A stretch of DNA of 62,310 nt from Methylotenera_A sp040079935. Its GTDB lineage: Bacteria; Pseudomonadota; Gammaproteobacteria; Burkholderiales; Methylophilaceae. Position numbers and translations under genes: made by a program. The DNA lies in assembly GCA_040079935.1 (NCBI GenBank), contig JBEBJI010000011.1, forward strand, positions 1 through 62,310, given 5' to 3'. Below, in pieces: positions 41,900 through 50,687 of the stretch. The notes beneath the pieces are model-generated. The model did not search any database, was not told the DNA's origin, and was given only the letters and a program-made list of their open reading frames with translations. How positions within the stretch are numbered: the stretch's first letter is position 1; each line of letters begins with the position of its first letter.

Positions 41900-42790
41900 C
41901 TAAAAAGCGAATTTAAATATCGCACCTGCCGATGCAAAGCAAACCGATAGATGAAAATAGCTCCACAATATATATCGCTGCCTTAATTTTTGCGGTGATA
42001 AACTAGAAATTAAAAACAATCTATTTTCGCGTGGTGCTCGCATAATGTGAACGCCCGTTTCTTTACGAATTTCGCGGTGCTGCAATTCCACCTCCCTGAT
42101 AGCGGCGCGGCGTGCCAACTCCCATTCTTGTAAGTCTATTTCGCCATTTCCATCTAAATCGAACCGTTTTTTAAGATTGACAGGGTCTTTTTTCCACTCT
42201 GCCAATAAAAAACTGACGTCTTCCTTAAGATTTAATACAGAATTTGCACCGCCTATAGTAGAGAACTCACCTAACACGTAAATTGAGCCTGCAAATAACA
42301 GCTCCTCTACATGTTTATAATCACCTTGATAACTCACGCGATGCTCTGCTGCGATGACTTCAGCGTAATCAGGATCAACTACGCAACTTCCCGTGCTATC
42401 TTTAATTTCAAACGTAGTATCACTCACACCACTCGAAATCTCGCGCCACTCACGATCGTTATTATCTTTGGTATAAACCCAATAGCGAAACCAAACACAA
42501 GCGATACCGCTTAATGGGCTTGTAATCAGGTTTTCGGCATCTACGCTCGCGCGACCATATATTTCTACGTAGCCTTGCGCAGCAGACGCAATACGAGAAG
42601 TGGCAATATCCGCAATAGTACGTGCGCGTTTGAATGTGGACGCCCAAGTGAAAAAGCTGATCGTTGCAATCAGCGCCAAGGCAATTAACCAGAATTTTTT
42701 ATCATCTACATGCAGCCCAAATACGAGCAAACCCAGATAACTAACAGAAGTTAATGCCTCAGCATAATAGGCACGCAGGCCGCTCAACAT
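41900..42790 (-). CDS. GIDE-domain membrane protein with EF-hand
   Basis: A 296-residue protein with N-terminal hydrophobic segments (about 10-28 and 33-52). A GIDE-like region follows (about 65-190, RTIADIATSRIASAAQGYVEIYGRA..., split; SPLSGIACVWFRYWV), as in E3-ligase-like MUL1/GIDE relatives, which lack the RING in bacteria. A perfect 12-residue EF-hand loop DLDGNGEIDLQE (about 210-221) then suggests calcium binding. A C-terminal membrane segment (about 270-292) closes it. It is 8 bp from lemA on the same strand, the known LemA-GIDE pairing. The biochemical role is unknown. Confidence 0.85.
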   Translation of the reverse strand: MLSGLRAYYAEALTSVSYLGLLVFGLHVDDKKFWLIALALIATISFFTWASTFKRARTIADIATSRIASAAQGYVEIYGRASVDAENLITSPLSGIACVWFRYWVYTKDNNDREWREISSGVSDTTFEIKDSTGSCVVDPDYAEVIAAEHRVSYQGDYKHVEELLFAGSIYVLGEFSTIGGANSVLNLKEDVSFLLAEWKKDPVNLKKRFDLDGNGEIDLQEWELARRAAIREVELQHREIRKETGVHIMRAPRENRLFLISSLSPQKLRQRYILWSYFHLSVCFASAGAIFKFAF

Positions 42791-42798
42791 AAAATGTA

Positions 42799-43359
42799 TT
42801 AAGCGTTAAAACGCTGGTTAATATCAACGTCGGTTAATTCTTCAACAGAAAACTTTAATAAATCCTGCGATTTAAAATCAAACAAGCGCGCCAATATTAA
42901 ATCAGGAAATTGCGCAATTCTTACATTATTGATATTTACACTGTCATTATAGAACTCACGTCTATCCGCAATGGCGTTCTCTAAGCCACTAATGCGCGAT
43001 TGTAAATGTAAAAACTGCTCATCTGCTTTTAGGTCAGGATAAGATTCTGCTAGTGCAAACAATTGCCCCAAACCACTTCTTAGCATGCTTTCTGCAGTAC
43101 CCAATGCTGTGACATTTTGCGATTCGCGGGCTTCTGAAACACTAGAGCGCGCTTTTATCACTTTACCCAGCGTTTCCTGCTCGTATTTCATGTACTGCTT
43201 GCAAGTATCGACCAATTTGGGCAGCTCATCATGGCGCTGTTTAAGCAAAACATCAATATTTGCCCATGCTTTGGATACATTATTTTTAATGTTGACTAGG
43301 CTGTTATACGTCATGATAAAGTAAATTAAAATTACTGCTAATACAATATAAAAAATCAA
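42799..43359 (-). CDS. lemA: LemA family protein
   Basis: A 186-residue LemA protein: an N-terminal transmembrane segment (about 2-17), YNSLVNIKNNVSKAWANIDVLLKQRHDELPKL (split, about 23-54) and four long helices with PDLKADEQFLHLQSRISGLENAI, ending FPDLILARLF. LemA proteins expose a helical domain in the periplasm; function is poorly known. The gene lies between the photolyase-like and GIDE genes with 8-12-bp gaps. Confidence 0.95.
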   Translation of the reverse strand: MIFYIVLAVILIYFIMTYNSLVNIKNNVSKAWANIDVLLKQRHDELPKLVDTCKQYMKYEQETLGKVIKARSSVSEARESQNVTALGTAESMLRSGLGQLFALAESYPDLKADEQFLHLQSRISGLENAIADRREFYNDSVNINNVRIAQFPDLILARLFDFKSQDLLKFSVEELTDVDINQRFNA

Positions 43360-43371
43360 AATTAGCTCCTT

Positions 43372-44613
43372 TTAACTATTGTCACTGTTCAAACTATTAC
43401 CAAACATTTCGGCTCCCACTACATCCCAATAACGTGAAAAACGTTTTAACCGTTTATCGCTAACTTCAACCTCAGTAAATTTCACTTCTGGCTGCCAAAT
43501 CGGGTTAAATGATTCTAATAATGCTTTTATTTGCGCATTGGGTGTTGTTTGCGTCACTATTTGACCTACACCGCGCTCATTCATTACTGCTCTTGTATCT
43601 CCAATCCAGATCTCTACATCTTGTAACTCACTTAAACAATCGGCCAAAAATTGCAGGCGCTTAAGCGGCCATTTACCATATAAAAATTCGTCAAAAACAA
43701 AAATTTTAGGCATGGGCTTACGTAGTAAAGGATGCGCAGCAGAAAGCATTTCATCATGCACAAAAATGGCAATAGCGCGATGCAGTGCAATTGGCGCCCG
43801 CTCTGGCATCATCACGCGATGCACTTTGGCTGTTGCGGGGCTAGTGCTGGAAAATAACTTTTCATTTAGCGCATCGTGGCTCGCATCAAATGGACAATTG
43901 ACTTTACAGGTTGCGCAATACTTTTCGCCTGTGTGGCGCGCTAAACTTTCCTTATTAAAGTAGTAAGGCTTAGAACTAAACAGCGAGGCCACCCACTGCC
44001 AAGAAAGGTGGTTAGTACCTTTATCGCCATCTAGCAAATGGCTTTCAAACCAATCGGCCGCTTCGCGCCAATCCACCTTAAGCCAATGCACTACATAAGC
44101 CGCAAACCATTTACGCGCGTGGTTATGCACATGGCCCTCATGTAGTAAATCACGAACAAATCCATCCATACATGGCAAACCAGTAATACCTTGACGAATG
44201 AAATCTGGTAATAACTTATCGCCTAATGCCACTTTTGGGTCTTCAATATCACTAAAAATGCCGTTGCCTAAGCTATGCCACACGCGCCGCCAATAATCAC
44301 GCCTAGCCAGTTCTTCTACAAACTTTAAAGAATCTGTGCCAAACTGATTGCGAACATGGTCAGAAGCTTCTTTTAACGTAATGCAACCATGCCGAAAATA
44401 GGGAGAAAGTTTAGAAACTGAGCCATTCAAAAAACTGCTATTTCGATTATAAGCCTCAATATCAAGGGTATTCAGGCGTTTAAGCGCTTCTCGCCTGCCA
44501 CCGCGCCATTCATCACCCAGAAACGAACCTGTCGCCTGAGGAAACATGCGACGAATGTATTGCATGCGCTCTACACGATCTGATGGAATTGTGAGTTTAT
44601 AATAATTTGCCAT
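43372..44613 (-). CDS. Photolyase/cryptochrome-like FAD protein with inverted domain order
   Basis: A 413-residue flavoprotein. The FAD-binding all-helical domain, normally C-terminal, is at the N terminus: LSPYFRHGCITL (69-80), FVEELARRDYWRRVWH, then MDGFVRDLLHEGHVHNHARKW and GTNHLSWQWVAS in the photolyase order. A cysteine-rich YCATCKVNCPFD (three Cys) follows. The C-terminal part (about 298-380, KIFVFDEFLYGKWPLKRLQFL, here 21 residues shown in two pieces: KIFVFDEFLYG and KWPLKRLQFL) resembles the photolyase alpha/beta domain that is normally N-terminal. The substrate is unknown; it may be a light sensor or repair enzyme. It is upstream of lemA. Confidence 0.8.
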   Translation of the reverse strand: MANYYKLTIPSDRVERMQYIRRMFPQATGSFLGDEWRGGRREALKRLNTLDIEAYNRNSSFLNGSVSKLSPYFRHGCITLKEASDHVRNQFGTDSLKFVEELARRDYWRRVWHSLGNGIFSDIEDPKVALGDKLLPDFIRQGITGLPCMDGFVRDLLHEGHVHNHARKWFAAYVVHWLKVDWREAADWFESHLLDGDKGTNHLSWQWVASLFSSKPYYFNKESLARHTGEKYCATCKVNCPFDASHDALNEKLFSSTSPATAKVHRVMMPERAPIALHRAIAIFVHDEMLSAAHPLLRKPMPKIFVFDEFLYGKWPLKRLQFLADCLSELQDVEIWIGDTRAVMNERGVGQIVTQTTPNAQIKALLESFNPIWQPEVKFTEVEVSDKRLKRFSRYWDVVGAEMFGNSLNSDNS

Positions 44614-44821
44614 AATATAAAACTAGCTGTAATCATTTATGTAACAATAGTTTACACTGATTTTATAAGTTTGTTTCGAGAAAATTCTTAGTTAATTATA
44701 GTAACTAGATTGCTAATTACAAATGTTGTAAATTGGTATAAAAGCTAGTATTTTGAAATAATGCATAAAATTAATGCTAAGATAATCCGAGTAACTTTTA
44801 AACAAATTAAAAGAGGCTGAC

Positions 44822-45268
44822 ATGATAGAAGCGATGTGGATTTGGGGAGCAATTGGCGTAGTTTTATTGGCGGTTGAAATGGCCACTGGTACTTTTTATG
44901 TACTGTGGTTTGGCGTTTCTGCCTTAAGTGTGGCTATTGCCATGTGGATGTTTCCGAATATTCCGCAAGCCTTACAATTTGTTATGTTTGCTGTACTTTC
45001 ATTCAGCTCGCTCGCTATTTGGAAGCTCAACTACAAAAAAAACGAAACACATTCACGTGTTGGCCAGGCGCAAGGCGAAGAGATAGGCCGTACAGGCACA
45101 GTAATAGAGGCTTGCAGCGCGGCACAAAATGGCAAAATCCATTTTACTCAAGGCCTAATGGGCAGCCGCGAATGGGCAGCGATTGCTGACGAAACTATTG
45201 AAGTTGGTAGCGAAGCAACCGTAGTTGCTGTTGAAGGTAACGCATTACGCATTAAAAAAAATAATTAA
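44822..45268 (+). CDS. NfeD-like membrane protein
   Basis: A 148-residue NfeD short form: N-terminal hydrophobic segments (about 5-25, 28-46 and 50-70) and a soluble OB-fold at about 85-145 (GRTGTVIEACSAAQNGKIHF, ADETIEVGSEATVVAVEGN). It partners with SPFH proteins in membrane microdomains. It lies 30 bp before the SPFH gene, the standard pair. About 200 bp of AT-rich DNA upstream separates it from the photolyase gene and holds divergent promoters. Confidence 0.9.
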   Translation: MIEAMWIWGAIGVVLLAVEMATGTFYVLWFGVSALSVAIAMWMFPNIPQALQFVMFAVLSFSSLAIWKLNYKKNETHSRVGQAQGEEIGRTGTVIEACSAAQNGKIHFTQGLMGSREWAAIADETIEVGSEATVVAVEGNALRIKKNN

Positions 45269-45298
45269 TTTTAGGTAATTTAACTTTAGGAAAACACC

Positions 45299-46141
45299 AT
45301 GACCGAATTTAGCTTAGTACTCATATTTTTAGCCATTGTCGCCATATTTAAAGGGGTGCGTATTGTGCCGCAAGGTGAGGAATGGGTGGTCGAGCGCTTG
45401 GGAAAATTCGCTGGCGTGCTCTCACCAGGTTTGCATGTCATTAACCCAATTTTTAGTCGCGTAAGCTATAAAGTGACTACTAAAGATATTATTTTAGAAA
45501 TACCAGAGCAAGAAGTGATTACAGCAGATAACGCTGTGATTTTGGCCAATGCCGTGGCATTTATTAAAGTAAGTAACATTGAGCGCGCGGTATATGGCAT
45601 TGAAAACTTTCGCGAAGCCATGCGCAATATGGTGCAAACTAATTTACGTTCTATTATTGGTGGCATGGAATTAAATCATGCCCTCACCTCGCGTGACCGC
45701 ATTAAAACTGAGCTGAAAGCCGCCATTGCAGATGAAGCGCTGGATTGGGGCTTGACGGTAAAATCAGTAGAGATTCAAGACATTAAACCATCAAGCAATA
45801 TGCAAGATGCGATGGAGCGCCAAGCCGCCGCAGAGCGTGAACGCGTTGCGGTGGTGACCGAAGCTGAAGGTGCAAAACAATCACTGATATTAAACGCTGA
45901 AGCAAGGCTGGAAGCCGCGCGTAAAGATGCCGAGGCACAAATGGTGGCAGCAAAAGCATCGGCAGAATCTATTAAATTTATCTCGGAAGCTGTCAAAGAA
46001 AACAACTCATCTGCCACATTTTTACTGGGTGATCGCTACATTACTGCCATGCAAAAATTGGCCAGCTCTGCCAATAGCAAAATTGTAGTAGTGCCTGGCG
46101 ATTTAGTAAGTGCGGTGAAAAACTTAGTTGGCGGTAAATAA
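45299..46141 (+). CDS. SPFH/Band 7 (stomatin-like) protein
   Basis: A 280-residue stomatin/prohibitin-type protein, similar to QmcA. An N-terminal hydrophobic segment (about 4-20), RIVPQGEEWVVERLGKFAGVL, the band 7 core to about 185 (IDA-like QNVAV..., INRAVY... IGGMELNHALTSRD), then a helical coiled coil rich in Ala, Glu and Lys (about 170-240). It probably forms membrane rings with NfeD and controls FtsH-type proteolysis. A GGAAAA site precedes the start. Element E follows the stop. Confidence 0.93.
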   Translation: MTEFSLVLIFLAIVAIFKGVRIVPQGEEWVVERLGKFAGVLSPGLHVINPIFSRVSYKVTTKDIILEIPEQEVITADNAVILANAVAFIKVSNIERAVYGIENFREAMRNMVQTNLRSIIGGMELNHALTSRDRIKTELKAAIADEALDWGLTVKSVEIQDIKPSSNMQDAMERQAAAERERVAVVTEAEGAKQSLILNAEARLEAARKDAEAQMVAAKASAESIKFISEAVKENNSSATFLLGDRYITAMQKLASSANSKIVVVPGDLVSAVKNLVGGK

Positions 46142-46148
46142 ACAAAAT

Positions 46149-46197
46149 AAGCACTGCCCTGCAAGCCAATATCCATGTGGCTTGCAGGGCAGTGCTT
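46149..46197. repeat. Palindromic terminator-like element E (ATGGATATT loop family)
   Basis: The longest and cleanest member: 13-nt arms AAGCACTGCCCTG (46149-46161) and CAGGGCAGTGCTT (46185-46197) pair without mismatch, followed by inner AGCC/GGCT and the AATATCCATGT loop. TTTAA follows. It lies 7 bp after the SPFH stop, before the convergent moeB-like gene. Confidence 0.88.
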
Positions 46198-46237
46198 TTA
46201 AAATAGTCTATAAGATTTATTGGCTATAATTAAATCA

Positions 46238-46981
46238 TTAACTACACACCGCACAAGCAGCATCCTTACTCAATTTAATCGTGCGCCATTCCATGCTTAG
46301 CGCATCTAGTAGCAGCAATCTGCCTTGCAAGGTCTCACCAATATTCAATATTAACTTGAGCGCTTCCGCCGCTTGCGTAGTACCTATCATGCCCACCAAG
46401 GGCGCAAAAACGCCATTCTCGGCGCAACGCATTTCTTGGTCAGTTCCAGTATCGGGGAATAAACAGTGGTAACACGGGCTATTTTCATGCCTAAAATCAA
46501 AAACGGTAATTTGCCCTTCAAAATTCACCGCCGCGCCAGAAACTAATGGTTTTTTTAGCGCAAAACACACACGGTTTAGCGTGTAGCGCGTGGCAAAATT
46601 ATCACTGCAATCAATTACCACATCAACCTGCTCGGCTAATTTTTTAAATTCCGCTTCAGATGATTTTTTCTGAACGGTTTGCACCACAACTTCGGGATTG
46701 ATTTCGTAAATGGTTTGCTGCGCAGAAACGGCTTTATTGATACCAACAGATTGTGTGGTATGGATAATTTGCCGCTGTAAATTAGTTAAATCGACTTTAT
46801 CGAAATCGCAAATAGTCAATTTACCTACGCCAGAAGCCGCTAGATATAAGGCTGCTGGCGACCCTAAACCACCCGCGCCTACAATCAATACATGACTTTT
46901 AGTAAGTTTTTCTTGGCCCGCGTATTCAATTTGCGGCAATAAAATATGGCGACTATAACGTAAAAGCTGGTTGTCATTCAT
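46238..46981 (-). CDS. moeB: MoeB/ThiF-family adenylyltransferase
   Basis: A 247-residue E1-like enzyme that adenylates the C-terminal Gly of a small sulfur carrier (MoaD or ThiS). LIVGAGGLGSPAALYLAASG nucleotide loop (about 31-50), DFDKVDLTNLQRQI, catalytic region DCSDNFATRY, and two CxxC zinc pairs, CYHC and CAVC near the C terminus. MoeB and ThiF are hard to tell apart; no other moa or thi gene is nearby, so the symbol is provisional. It follows the pilin-type locus by 9 bp. Confidence 0.9.
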   Translation of the reverse strand: MNDNQLLRYSRHILLPQIEYAGQEKLTKSHVLIVGAGGLGSPAALYLAASGVGKLTICDFDKVDLTNLQRQIIHTTQSVGINKAVSAQQTIYEINPEVVVQTVQKKSSEAEFKKLAEQVDVVIDCSDNFATRYTLNRVCFALKKPLVSGAAVNFEGQITVFDFRHENSPCYHCLFPDTGTDQEMRCAENGVFAPLVGMIGTTQAAEALKLILNIGETLQGRLLLLDALSMEWRTIKLSKDAACAVCS

Positions 46982-46990
46982 GACTAAACT

Positions 46991-47827
46991 TTAGTGAAGC
47001 TGGCCCGCTTGAATCATAGCGTTGTAAAGCACGAAAGGCGAAATCCAAATGACCAAGTGATCAAACTCACCATTTGCTGCGCTGGCAGCAGTTGGATCAT
47101 GACTTACAAATACGCCGTCAGCGTTCAAATTGGCATCCTCATCTGCGCTGCCAGAACCCAACGCAAAAGTGGCTCCCGTTGAGTAAATAACCACCACCGC
47201 ATTATTAATAGAATAATTTACCTCAGGCGCTACAGAACAAGTAGTTGCCGTTATTCCAGTTGCTGAATTACAAACCCTTAGTTCTGGAGCCAAGCAAGCC
47301 AAGCCAACAGCCGATAGATTGTCAGTAGTCGTAAAGTCTGGCGCTGTATCGCCCCCACAAGCGGTTCCATTCACTATTGCTGCACTATTATTGTTTGCTG
47401 CAACTGCATACCTAATTCTATTATTCCATGCATCCAGAGCAAAACCTTGAGCATCTGTTGGTTGTATCCCTAAAGTTGCTGCAGGTAAAAACCCCGCCTG
47501 GACCACACAATTGGGTACTGCTGGGTTTGGTGGCGTAATATTATGCGTACCGCCTAGAGGGTTTGCTGCGCCTGAATCATCAGGAAAAACTCCTGTACCG
47601 TTATTGGTTGCAGGGCAAGGTAAGCGCCCTTGTTGTTGTGCAAAGCCTAGTAAAGCTCGTTTTGCATTTTCTAATGTATTTTCTGTCTGCGCTTGTGCTA
47701 GCTGTTGTCGCTGTGCTTGCAAAGGTAGTAGCAACGCGCCTAGGACAAAGCCTAATATGACCAGTACGATGGCCATTTCGACCAATGTAAAGCCTCTAAC
47801 TCGCTTAATTAAATAATTATTTATCAT
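46991..47827 (-). CDS. Type IV prepilin-like protein (pseudopilin)
   Basis: A 278-residue protein with a prepilin cleavage site: short basic leader ending RVRG, then FTLVEMAIVLVILGFVLGA, the class III/IV hydrophobic N terminus with Glu5. The rest is Cys-rich (eight or more Cys) and globular, with a HDPTAAS segment near the end. It is likely to be a minor pilin or pseudopilin of the assembly system upstream, processed by a PilD peptidase encoded elsewhere. Its start overlaps the previous gene by 4 bp. Confidence 0.88.
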   Translation of the reverse strand: MINNYLIKRVRGFTLVEMAIVLVILGFVLGALLLPLQAQRQQLAQAQTENTLENAKRALLGFAQQQGRLPCPATNNGTGVFPDDSGAANPLGGTHNITPPNPAVPNCVVQAGFLPAATLGIQPTDAQGFALDAWNNRIRYAVAANNNSAAIVNGTACGGDTAPDFTTTDNLSAVGLACLAPELRVCNSATGITATTCSVAPEVNYSINNAVVVIYSTGATFALGSGSADEDANLNADGVFVSHDPTAASAANGEFDHLVIWISPFVLYNAMIQAGQLH

Positions 47828-49557
47828 GGTTCCACCACAAATGTTTGGTCATTATAACTAGCATTACGTTGTGTTGAAGTGGGATCATACACAGCGTCAC
47901 CATTGGCATTTTCAATGCTATCTAAATAATTATTCAAAGTGTTACATGATGGTCGAACCTGTGCAACAACTTTGGATTCTGCAAAAGGTACAGTATTGAT
48001 TGGTCTTCCCACCGTTACTATTACAGCTTCCGTATTTCGAATACCAGCACTCAAAGTTACCGAAGCGGGACGTGTCATTTGATAATACACATAATTTTGC
48101 CATTGATTAGTTTTAAACCAAGCTGGTAAAAAACTATCGAATGCAATATCCCCATTAGAATAAGAAGCGACTGTACCATTTATAGAATTGCAAGTGGCTC
48201 TACTAGTGCCAGTGTTGCTAATAGGGCATCCTGAGGCGTCCTGAACAAGTGGAGTATTAATGATGCAGCCGCCTGTAGCGTATGTAAGCTTACCATCTCG
48301 GACTCGAATATCGCCTGTTGCTCCAGTACCCACTGCATTACAATTCGTTGCGCTACAAGTAAATGTAAATCCGGCTCTCGAACAAGAACCAGCACCAGTA
48401 CAATAGCATCGCGTGTTGCTACTCTGTCTTGTACAACTCCCTGTCGAAGAGGTAAATGTACCACTTGGTAAATAAAATCTAACTGTAGTTATACCGGATG
48501 TAACAGCATCAAATATCGGTTGAGTACAGCTTAGCGTTCTGTTTGTGGCGCTAATAGCACTATAGCTACAATTTTGAAAGATGGGCAAAAAACCACTTTG
48601 CAAATTACCATCGCCAACATAGCTTAGAGATGTACCTAGATGTGCAGCATAAGGATAATATCCATTTGTATCTTGGTAGGTTTTCAGCGAAGTACGCACT
48701 TGCTCGCCAACCCGTTTTTCTAGTGCTGCCATGAGCTCATCAACCGTGATATAGATTAATTTATCATTAAAACTATAGGGCTGAACAAAAGTTGGGTCAT
48801 TAGGTGATACGTTTCGACTATCATCACCCATAATAAAGTCTTCATCATCTGTAGCATACCCTCGATTATTAAATACTGCCGCACCTATTTGAAAACGATC
48901 TAGAAACTGGCCAGCATCAGCAGCACCAGCCCGATTCTGCCCATCAAGTGCATCACCTGGCGCTATAATCACGGCCGCCACACGATCTGAGACTAAGTTA
49001 CCATTTCTATCTAATACTTGTAGCCACTGATACGTTGGGGCATTGATAATATTTGGATTAATTATTGGATCTGAAACAGGAGCATCATACTTACGCACTA
49101 GATGGCGAGCAACTGCGTACCAAAATCTGTTTCCTTGAGCATCACGAAAATCTTGCCCCAAGCTAGGGTAAGTGCTCAATCCTGCATACACACTTAGCCC
49201 ATTGTTTTTATCCAAACAAGGGCTGGTGTCTGGCAAGCTAGGTAATTGACCTAGAAGGTTGCTATATTGAAATGCTGTTGTGGCACAATCGCTACTACCA
49301 TCATATATTCCAGGATCAAGATGCCGATCTGGCCAAGGCATTTGCCCAGGAGTGTATTGATGACTTACAGACCACGCAATTAAAGCTTGTTTGGCCTCAT
49401 TCAAGGTTTGATAGGTTTTTTTATCTTGTTCTAATCTTAATCTAGCTGGATCAAAGGCATGCAGCATATAGGCAAGCACACCCAGCCCAATAATAAAGGC
49501 CATTAAAATTAGCACCGCGCCTTTTTGCTTGGTAATTTGTTTATTAAGTTTTTGCAT
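47824..49557 (-). CDS. Large single-pass exported protein of the pilus locus
   Basis: A 577-residue protein. An N-terminal basic stretch and one transmembrane helix (about 13-30, GAVLILMAFIIGLGVLAYML) resemble a pilin-like anchor without a clear prepilin site. The body is Gly/Ser/Asn-rich with a cysteine cluster (CTRQSSNTRCYCTGAG, GFTFTCSATNC; about 380-415). It matches the large hypothetical proteins of MSHA-type loci; possible tip adhesin. It overlaps the prepilin gene and follows the MshK-like gene by 12 bp. No enzyme motif is visible. Confidence 0.7.
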   Translation of the reverse strand: MQKLNKQITKQKGAVLILMAFIIGLGVLAYMLHAFDPARLRLEQDKKTYQTLNEAKQALIAWSVSHQYTPGQMPWPDRHLDPGIYDGSSDCATTAFQYSNLLGQLPSLPDTSPCLDKNNGLSVYAGLSTYPSLGQDFRDAQGNRFWYAVARHLVRKYDAPVSDPIINPNIINAPTYQWLQVLDRNGNLVSDRVAAVIIAPGDALDGQNRAGAADAGQFLDRFQIGAAVFNNRGYATDDEDFIMGDDSRNVSPNDPTFVQPYSFNDKLIYITVDELMAALEKRVGEQVRTSLKTYQDTNGYYPYAAHLGTSLSYVGDGNLQSGFLPIFQNCSYSAISATNRTLSCTQPIFDAVTSGITTVRFYLPSGTFTSSTGSCTRQSSNTRCYCTGAGSCSRAGFTFTCSATNCNAVGTGATGDIRVRDGKLTYATGGCIINTPLVQDASGCPISNTGTSRATCNSINGTVASYSNGDIAFDSFLPAWFKTNQWQNYVYYQMTRPASVTLSAGIRNTEAVIVTVGRPINTVPFAESKVVAQVRPSCNTLNNYLDSIENANGDAVYDPTSTQRNASYNDQTFVVEP

Positions 49558-49569
49558 AAAACTTAAATA

Positions 49570-50058
49570 CTAAAAATCATCACCTATCGTGCCGTCAATT
49601 TTCCCGCTGTCGCCTTGCGCGCCGTGGTTGCGCGCTTCGTGCACGCGATTGGTTTCTGGGTCGTACACTTGGCCAGCTTTTAAATTTAGCCTTCTGCCGT
49701 TGGCAGATAATTTAATTGGTACGCGATTGCTATCTTCTGAAAGCCTGCCTACTTGTACATCTTTATTGCCAGAGTTTTCCTGCAGAGCTTGGTTGTTCAC
49801 CCATACGGTTCCGTGTTTGCCATCGTTTCGCTTAACATAACCTTGCAAATTAACCGCGCTGGGAAGCAATACTGGTGCGGCTTGCAGGGCATCATCTGGC
49901 ACATCATTAACCACTGGCGCGATTAATTTTTTCTTAGTTTGTCTTAAGTAATCTAGGTTGCTACGCTCTGCGGGTGAGGTAAATAAACGGCCAATCGGTT
50001 CAGCTGCGATTACAGATTGACTAAAAAAAATCAACAATATAATAAAGTATTTCATCAT
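49570..50058 (-). CDS. MshK-like periplasmic pilus-assembly protein
   Basis: A 162-residue protein with a signal peptide (MMKYFIILLIFFSQSVIAAE, cut near 19) and a soluble part that has VKRNDGKHGTVWVNNQALQE and LNLKAGQVYDPETNRVHE, a short fold seen in MshK/PilP-like components. In MSHA loci this gene lies between mshJ and mshL-like genes; here order is similar. Overlap with the upstream gene is 4 bp. The function is assigned by position. Confidence 0.7.
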   Translation of the reverse strand: MMKYFIILLIFFSQSVIAAEPIGRLFTSPAERSNLDYLRQTKKKLIAPVVNDVPDDALQAAPVLLPSAVNLQGYVKRNDGKHGTVWVNNQALQENSGNKDVQVGRLSEDSNRVPIKLSANGRRLNLKAGQVYDPETNRVHEARNHGAQGDSGKIDGTIGDDF

Positions 50059-50687
50059 AATGCCCCTGCAGATGGTGCACTGGTAAGTTGTGGGTCACGC
50101 AAAGTCAGCCAATCAATTTCACAATTGGCCTGCATATTGGCTGCAACATTTTTCGCATCTACCTTTGCGCCAACTGGACGACTTATTTCACAATCGCGCA
50201 CAATAAACGGCGTTGTTTGCTCGTGCAGACCATCGATTAACGCCAATATATCGCCTTCGTGCAACATGTCTAATTTAACGCTCATCACCGAGCGTTGCAA
50301 CACAAAGCTGCCCAAATTAGGCAAAAAGCTAGGCCTATAACTTTCTTGCAAGCCAATGCTGTAATCGATGCTGAACAATTTATGTTGCGCATGTATTTGC
50401 CGCAACATTTCTATCCACTCAATGCGTCTCTCTTCACCAATAAAGCCTTTAGCCAACAAATCGTTATACATAGGCAAATACTGAATAATCGTCTCTTTTT
50501 CCATGCCAGAAGATTGCAATTGCTGACGCGCTTGGTTAAGCAAGTTTTGTTGCATTTGCAAGGCCAATTCGTTTTTTGTGCGATATTGATCTGCAAAACT
50601 CACCAATAACCCCACTAGCACCAGAGAGACTCCCAGTCCTACTATTGGATAACGTAATTTGCGCCAATCTTGTTGAGCTAAGCTCAT
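50055..50687 (-). CDS. PilO/MshJ-like inner-membrane assembly protein
   Basis: A 210-residue protein: one N-terminal transmembrane helix (about 13-31) after a short cytoplasmic start, a coiled-coil segment (about 36-60) and a ferredoxin-like periplasmic domain, as in PilO/MshJ. The start overlaps the PilN-like stop by 4 bp and the stop overlaps the MshK-like start. It would form the alignment complex between the ATPase platform and the secretin. Confidence 0.75.
   Translation of the reverse strand: MSLAQQDWRKLRYPIVGLGVSLVLVGLLVSFADQYRTKNELALQMQQNLLNQARQQLQSSGMEKETIIQYLPMYNDLLAKGFIGEERRIEWIEMLRQIHAQHKLFSIDYSIGLQESYRPSFLPNLGSFVLQRSVMSVKLDMLHEGDILALIDGLHEQTTPFIVRDCEISRPVGAKVDAKNVAANMQANCEIDWLTLRDPQLTSAPSAGAL

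Noticed and set aside
50133..50142. GCATATTGGCTGC resembling the palindrome core
   Set aside because: It lacks GGAT and the arms; ordinary codons of the PilO-like gene.
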